Below are positions 32,121-34,614 of a stretch of DNA of 34,614 nt, piece after piece. Made by a program: the position numbers and the translations under genes. Within the stretch, counting starts at the first letter, position 1, and the number at the start of each line of letters is the position of its first letter. The notes below the pieces were generated by a model that saw nothing but the letters and a program-made list of their open reading frames with translations, searched no databases and was not told the origin of the DNA. Source of the DNA: Actinomycetes bacterium (GTDB lineage Bacteria; Actinomycetota; Actinomycetes; Propionibacteriales; Nocardioidaceae); contig JAEZEJ010000010.1 of NCBI GenBank assembly GCA_023417775.1, forward strand, positions 1-34,614. The letters run 5' to 3'.

Positions 32121-32132
32121 CCCGGCCGGTGG

Positions 32133-32993
32133 TCACTCGGGCTGGAGCGGGGCCTCGCGATAGGCGGGTAGCTGACCGGCCTCGAGCGCCTCGAGGAGCT
32201 CGATCGTGGCGCCGGTGGCGTGGGCGCGCGCGTCCTCGAGGTCGCACCAGTGCACTGCGGCGATCTCCGTGCGCTGCAACTCCATGCTCGCCACGGTCGC
32301 CGAGTCGATCCGCCCGAGGTCGAAGACGAAGAGGCAGGCGTCGTCCCACTCGCGCCACGGCGGAAGCCAGTTCATCGTGACCAGGTCCCCGAGCCGCACG
32401 TCGATGCCGAGCTCCTCGCGCAGCTCGCGCACCAAGCCGATGCCGGGAGACTCGCCGACCTCGATGACCCCGCCGGGAAGATCCCATTCCTTCTTGTAGG
32501 TGAGCTCGCACAGCAGCACCCGGTCCTGCTCGTCCCTTAGGAGGCCCTGGGCGATGACCCGCTTGCGGGGGAGGCCGGCATTGAGGATCGCGACGAAGCC
32601 TTCCCGGCTGAGGGCGGGAGGGTCGTCGATCAACCGGCCGACGAGCACACGGTCGGGGGCGCCGCTGCGCCGGGCGATGCCCTCGCGGCGAAGGCCCGCG
32701 AGGGATGCGCTGCGCAGATCGGTCGTGTCGTCGGCGTCGATGTGCGCCCACACGCGCTGCCAGCCGAGCTCGGTGAAGGCGTGGTGGATGCCCAGCCGGA
32801 GGGCGCGACTGGCGAGGAAGGAGCCCTCGCTCCCGAGATTCCACCGGATCGAGCCCTCATGTCGTCCGTCGGGTCGCAGCGCGACCGTACCGACCCGATG
32901 ATCCTCGACGAGGACCGCGAAGCCGTGGAACTCCTCGGACCCCGAGGTCGGTTCGAGCGACAGGTCCTCGTCTCGCAGCGCCTCATCAGTCAC
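32133..32993 (-). CDS. GNAT-Nudix fusion protein
   Basis: 286 residues in two domains. Residues about 20-122 are GNAT-like (SFLASRALRLGIHHAFTELGWQRVWAHIDADDTTDLRSASLAGLRREG). Residues about 140-280 are Nudix, with a perfect box at 175-197: Gly175, Glu181, Arg189-Glu190-Leu191, Glu193-Glu194 and Gly196-Ile197. The Nudix half should hydrolyse a nucleoside-diphosphate-linked compound, the GNAT half may acetylate or bind an acyl-CoA; whether both are active is unknown. The GTG start lies 7 nt after TAGCCT (33001-33006, minus strand). Confidence 0.88.
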   Translation of the reverse strand: MTDEALRDEDLSLEPTSGSEEFHGFAVLVEDHRVGTVALRPDGRHEGSIRWNLGSEGSFLASRALRLGIHHAFTELGWQRVWAHIDADDTTDLRSASLAGLRREGIARRSGAPDRVLVGRLIDDPPALSREGFVAILNAGLPRKRVIAQGLLRDEQDRVLLCELTYKKEWDLPGGVIEVGESPGIGLVRELREELGIDVRLGDLVTMNWLPPWREWDDACLFVFDLGRIDSATVASMELQRTEIAAVHWCDLEDARAHATGATIELLEALEAGQLPAYREAPLQPE

Positions 32994-33000
32994 GGTGTCG

Positions 33001-33006
33001 AGGCTA
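33001..33006 (-). promoter_or_regulatory. -10 box of leaderless GNAT-Nudix gene
   Basis: TAGCCT on the minus strand ends 7 nt before GTG 32993. The divergent GNAT gene starts at 33055. Confidence 0.5.
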
Positions 33007-33054
33007 CCGCCTCGACGGCGCCGCCCGCCGGGGCCGTGTGATGGAATTCAGGAC

Positions 33055-33540
33055 ATGGCCGATCCTCAGATCCGTGTCGCCCGTCCCTCCGATGTCTCCG
33101 ACCTCGTACGGCTCGTCCACGAGCTGGCCGCCTATGAGCGGGCACCCGAGCTGTGCAGCCTGACCGCGGAGCAGTTGCACGAGCGGCTGTTCGGGCCATC
33201 GCCCGCGGTCTACGCGCATGTGGCGGAGATCGGCGGTGAGATCGTCGGCACCGCGATCTGGTTCCTCAACTTCTCGACCTGGGATGGCGTGCACGGCATC
33301 TATCTCGAGGACCTGTATGTGACCCCGGAGCACCGTGGGGCCGGACTCGGCAGCGCACTGCTGAGGACGCTGGCGCAGGTGTGCGTGGAGCGCGGCTACT
33401 CGCGGCTCGCCTGGCAGGTGCTGGGCTGGAACGAGCCCTCCATCGCCTTCTACGAGTCCCTCGGCGCCGTCAACCAGCGCGAGTGGTTCACCTATCGGCT
33501 GTCCGGCGATCCGCTCCAGCGTCTCGGCGCGTCATCGTGA
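33055..33540 (+). CDS. GNAT family N-acetyltransferase, SSAT-like
   Basis: 161 residues from ATG 33055. Acetyl-CoA binding motif LEDLYVTPEHRGAGLGSALLRTLA (Q/R-x-x-G-x-G/A) and the YxxLGF-like FYESLGAV segment are typical of GNAT enzymes. FLNFSTWDGVHGIYLEDLYV resembles diamine (spermidine/spermine) acetyltransferases, so a polyamine or small amine substrate is possible. An earlier in-frame start at 32995 lacks homology and is rejected. The stop overlaps the next gene (GTGA). Confidence 0.88.
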   Translation: MADPQIRVARPSDVSDLVRLVHELAAYERAPELCSLTAEQLHERLFGPSPAVYAHVAEIGGEIVGTAIWFLNFSTWDGVHGIYLEDLYVTPEHRGAGLGSALLRTLAQVCVERGYSRLAWQVLGWNEPSIAFYESLGAVNQREWFTYRLSGDPLQRLGASS

Positions 33541-34556
33541 CCTCGCGATGGCCGTGGCCGGACCTCGCGCGCGGCACGGCCATCGCCGCGATGCTCGTCG
33601 CCCATGCGCAGGTGCTGGTGCCGCACCGGCCCACCTGGGTGAGCGATGTGCTGAACCGGATCAACGATGTCGCCTCGCCGCTGTTCGCGCTGGTGATGGG
33701 CCTCTCGGCCGCGGTGATGCTGGCGCGTTCCGATCGTGGTCGGCGTTCGGTGCTGGTCCACAACCTGGTGCGGGGCCTGGTGCTGGTCGCGCTGGGGATC
33801 TGGCTGGAGACGTGGGGGAGCTGGGTGGCGATCGTGCTGGCGGTCCTCGGCTGCCTGCTGATCGTCGGCACGCCGGTGCTGTTGCTCGGACATCGGGCGG
33901 TGGCCGGCATCGCGTTGGCGCTCTTCGTGTTCTCGCCGATGATCAACACGGCGGTGCAGCGGGCGGTGGACTGGCCGGGAGGCTATTACGCGGATATCGG
34001 CAACCATCCGTCGGTCGGCGAGCTCTTGATCCGCTGGTTCGTGGCCGATCCGCACTATCGGGTGACCTCCTTGCTGCCGTTCTTCCTCGTGGGGGGTTTG
34101 ATGATCGGCTACGCCCGGCGGCCTGATCGGTGGTGGTCCGCCGCCGCGGTGGTGGGAGGGACGGGCGCTCAGATCGTGGTGACCGCTCTCCGGGCTCGTC
34201 CGGAGGCCGACACGCTCTCGGGCTCGAGCCTGGACCTGCTCCACGACGCGTCGCTGGTGGCGATCGCGGCCGGTCTCTGCGGTCTGGCGGTGCGGCTCCC
34301 ATGGGCTCGGATGTGGCGACCGGTGGAGGAACTCGGCACCGTCGCGCTCTCGCTCTACGTGCTGCAGATCGCGGTGATCGCCTGGATCAACCGCGACGGT
34401 GCGCTGCCGGTGCTCGCCAACGACTGGGCGGGCTTCGCGGTGATCGTGCTCGGTGTCGCGGTCGCCGGCTGGGCCTGGGCCCACTGGATCGGCCGGGGCC
34501 CGATCGAGTGGGCGACCGGCGTGCTCACCCGCCGCTATCCGCTCACGACGCGCTGA
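33537..34556 (+). CDS. Polytopic acyltransferase-like membrane protein (HGSNAT/DUF418-like)
   Basis: 339 residues with about nine to ten hydrophobic segments. The N-terminal DLARGTAIAAMLVAHA and DVASPLFALVMGLSAAVMLAR and the C-terminal EELGTVALSLYVLQIAVIAWI match the acyltransferase-3/heparan-glucosaminide acetyltransferase/DUF418 group of membrane proteins that act on cell-surface sugars or lipids. The exact family is not certain. GTG 33537 overlaps the upstream acetyltransferase stop by 4 nt (GTGA), so the two are coupled. It ends 58 nt before the window end. Confidence 0.82.
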   Translation: MTSRWPWPDLARGTAIAAMLVAHAQVLVPHRPTWVSDVLNRINDVASPLFALVMGLSAAVMLARSDRGRRSVLVHNLVRGLVLVALGIWLETWGSWVAIVLAVLGCLLIVGTPVLLLGHRAVAGIALALFVFSPMINTAVQRAVDWPGGYYADIGNHPSVGELLIRWFVADPHYRVTSLLPFFLVGGLMIGYARRPDRWWSAAAVVGGTGAQIVVTALRARPEADTLSGSSLDLLHDASLVAIAAGLCGLAVRLPWARMWRPVEELGTVALSLYVLQIAVIAWINRDGALPVLANDWAGFAVIVLGVAVAGWAWAHWIGRGPIEWATGVLTRRYPLTTR

Positions 34557-34590
34557 GGGGCCGACCGCAGAGAACCAGATGTGGCCCCGC

Positions 34591-34614
34591 GGGGGGGGGG
34601 GGGGGGGGGGGGGG
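34591..34614. other. Terminal run of 24 G, probable artefact
   Basis: The last 24 bases are all G, following GTGGCCCCGC. Runs of this kind arise when two-colour sequencers read no signal as G and appear at contig ends. It is unlikely to be genomic. Confidence 0.85.

Overview
The window is high-GC DNA from an actinomycete. The markers are an actinobacterial F-type ATP synthase operon followed by a DUF2550 gene, the mismatch endonuclease NucS, a WecA-type sugar-phosphate transferase upstream of atpI, and many genes with a TANNNT -10 box 6-7 nt before the start codon (leaderless transcripts). The complete set of ethylmalonyl-CoA signature genes suggests a Nocardioides/Aeromicrobium-like or streptomycete-like aerobe. 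That placement is inference. The right end is a run of 24 G, which looks like a contig edge or sequencing artefact.

Layout. 1-4.1 kb: glutathione peroxidase, ribosomal protein L31, release factor RF1 and its methyltransferase PrmC, a CDP-alcohol phosphatidyltransferase and a small membrane protein. 4.1-13.9 kb: tsaC/sua5, wecA, atpI and atpBEFHAGDC, then DUF2550, all on the plus strand and nearly all overlapping or tightly spaced. 13.9-14.1 kb: a 56-residue secreted peptide and a two-way terminator. 14.1-27.4 kb: a carbon-assimilation region on both strands. It holds cob(I)alamin adenosyltransferase, an AidB-type acyl-CoA dehydrogenase with its TetR regulator, ethylmalonyl-CoA mutase (meaA), an iron-box-controlled ferritin facing a small Cys/Lys-rich protein, nucS, a 3-hydroxybutyryl-CoA dehydrogenase of odd domain order, a small putative zinc protein, crotonyl-CoA carboxylase/reductase, an epimerase, an FMN-type protein, acetyl-CoA acetyltransferase and the mutase chaperone MeaB. 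27.4-31.0 kb: a 53-residue membrane peptide, a PH-domain protein, a cysteine-less thioredoxin/TPR protein, and an unknown membrane protein coupled to an unknown lipoprotein. 31.0-34.6 kb: a TetR/SRPBCC divergent pair, a GNAT-Nudix fusion, a GNAT acetyltransferase and an integral membrane acyltransferase-like protein.

How the genes work together. Thiolase makes acetoacetyl-CoA; the dehydrogenase handles 3-hydroxybutyryl-CoA; Ccr reductively carboxylates crotonyl-CoA to ethylmalonyl-CoA; the epimerase sets its stereochemistry; MeaA isomerises it to methylsuccinyl-CoA with adenosylcobalamin. CobO makes that cofactor and MeaB protects the mutase. This is the first half of the ethylmalonyl-CoA route for acetate assimilation without the glyoxylate shunt. 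The second half (methylsuccinyl-CoA dehydrogenase, mesaconyl-CoA hydratase, methylmalyl-CoA lyase) is not in the window.

No tRNA, rRNA, CRISPR array, insertion sequence or phage gene was recognised, and no stretch over 300 nt lacks a gene. The least ordinary signals are non-coding: a perfect 29-bp hairpin at 29151-29218, a 168-bp foldback element touching the cobO promoter, a triple repeat after the dehydrogenase gene, and GGTGNNTGACNCACC palindromes at gene ends.
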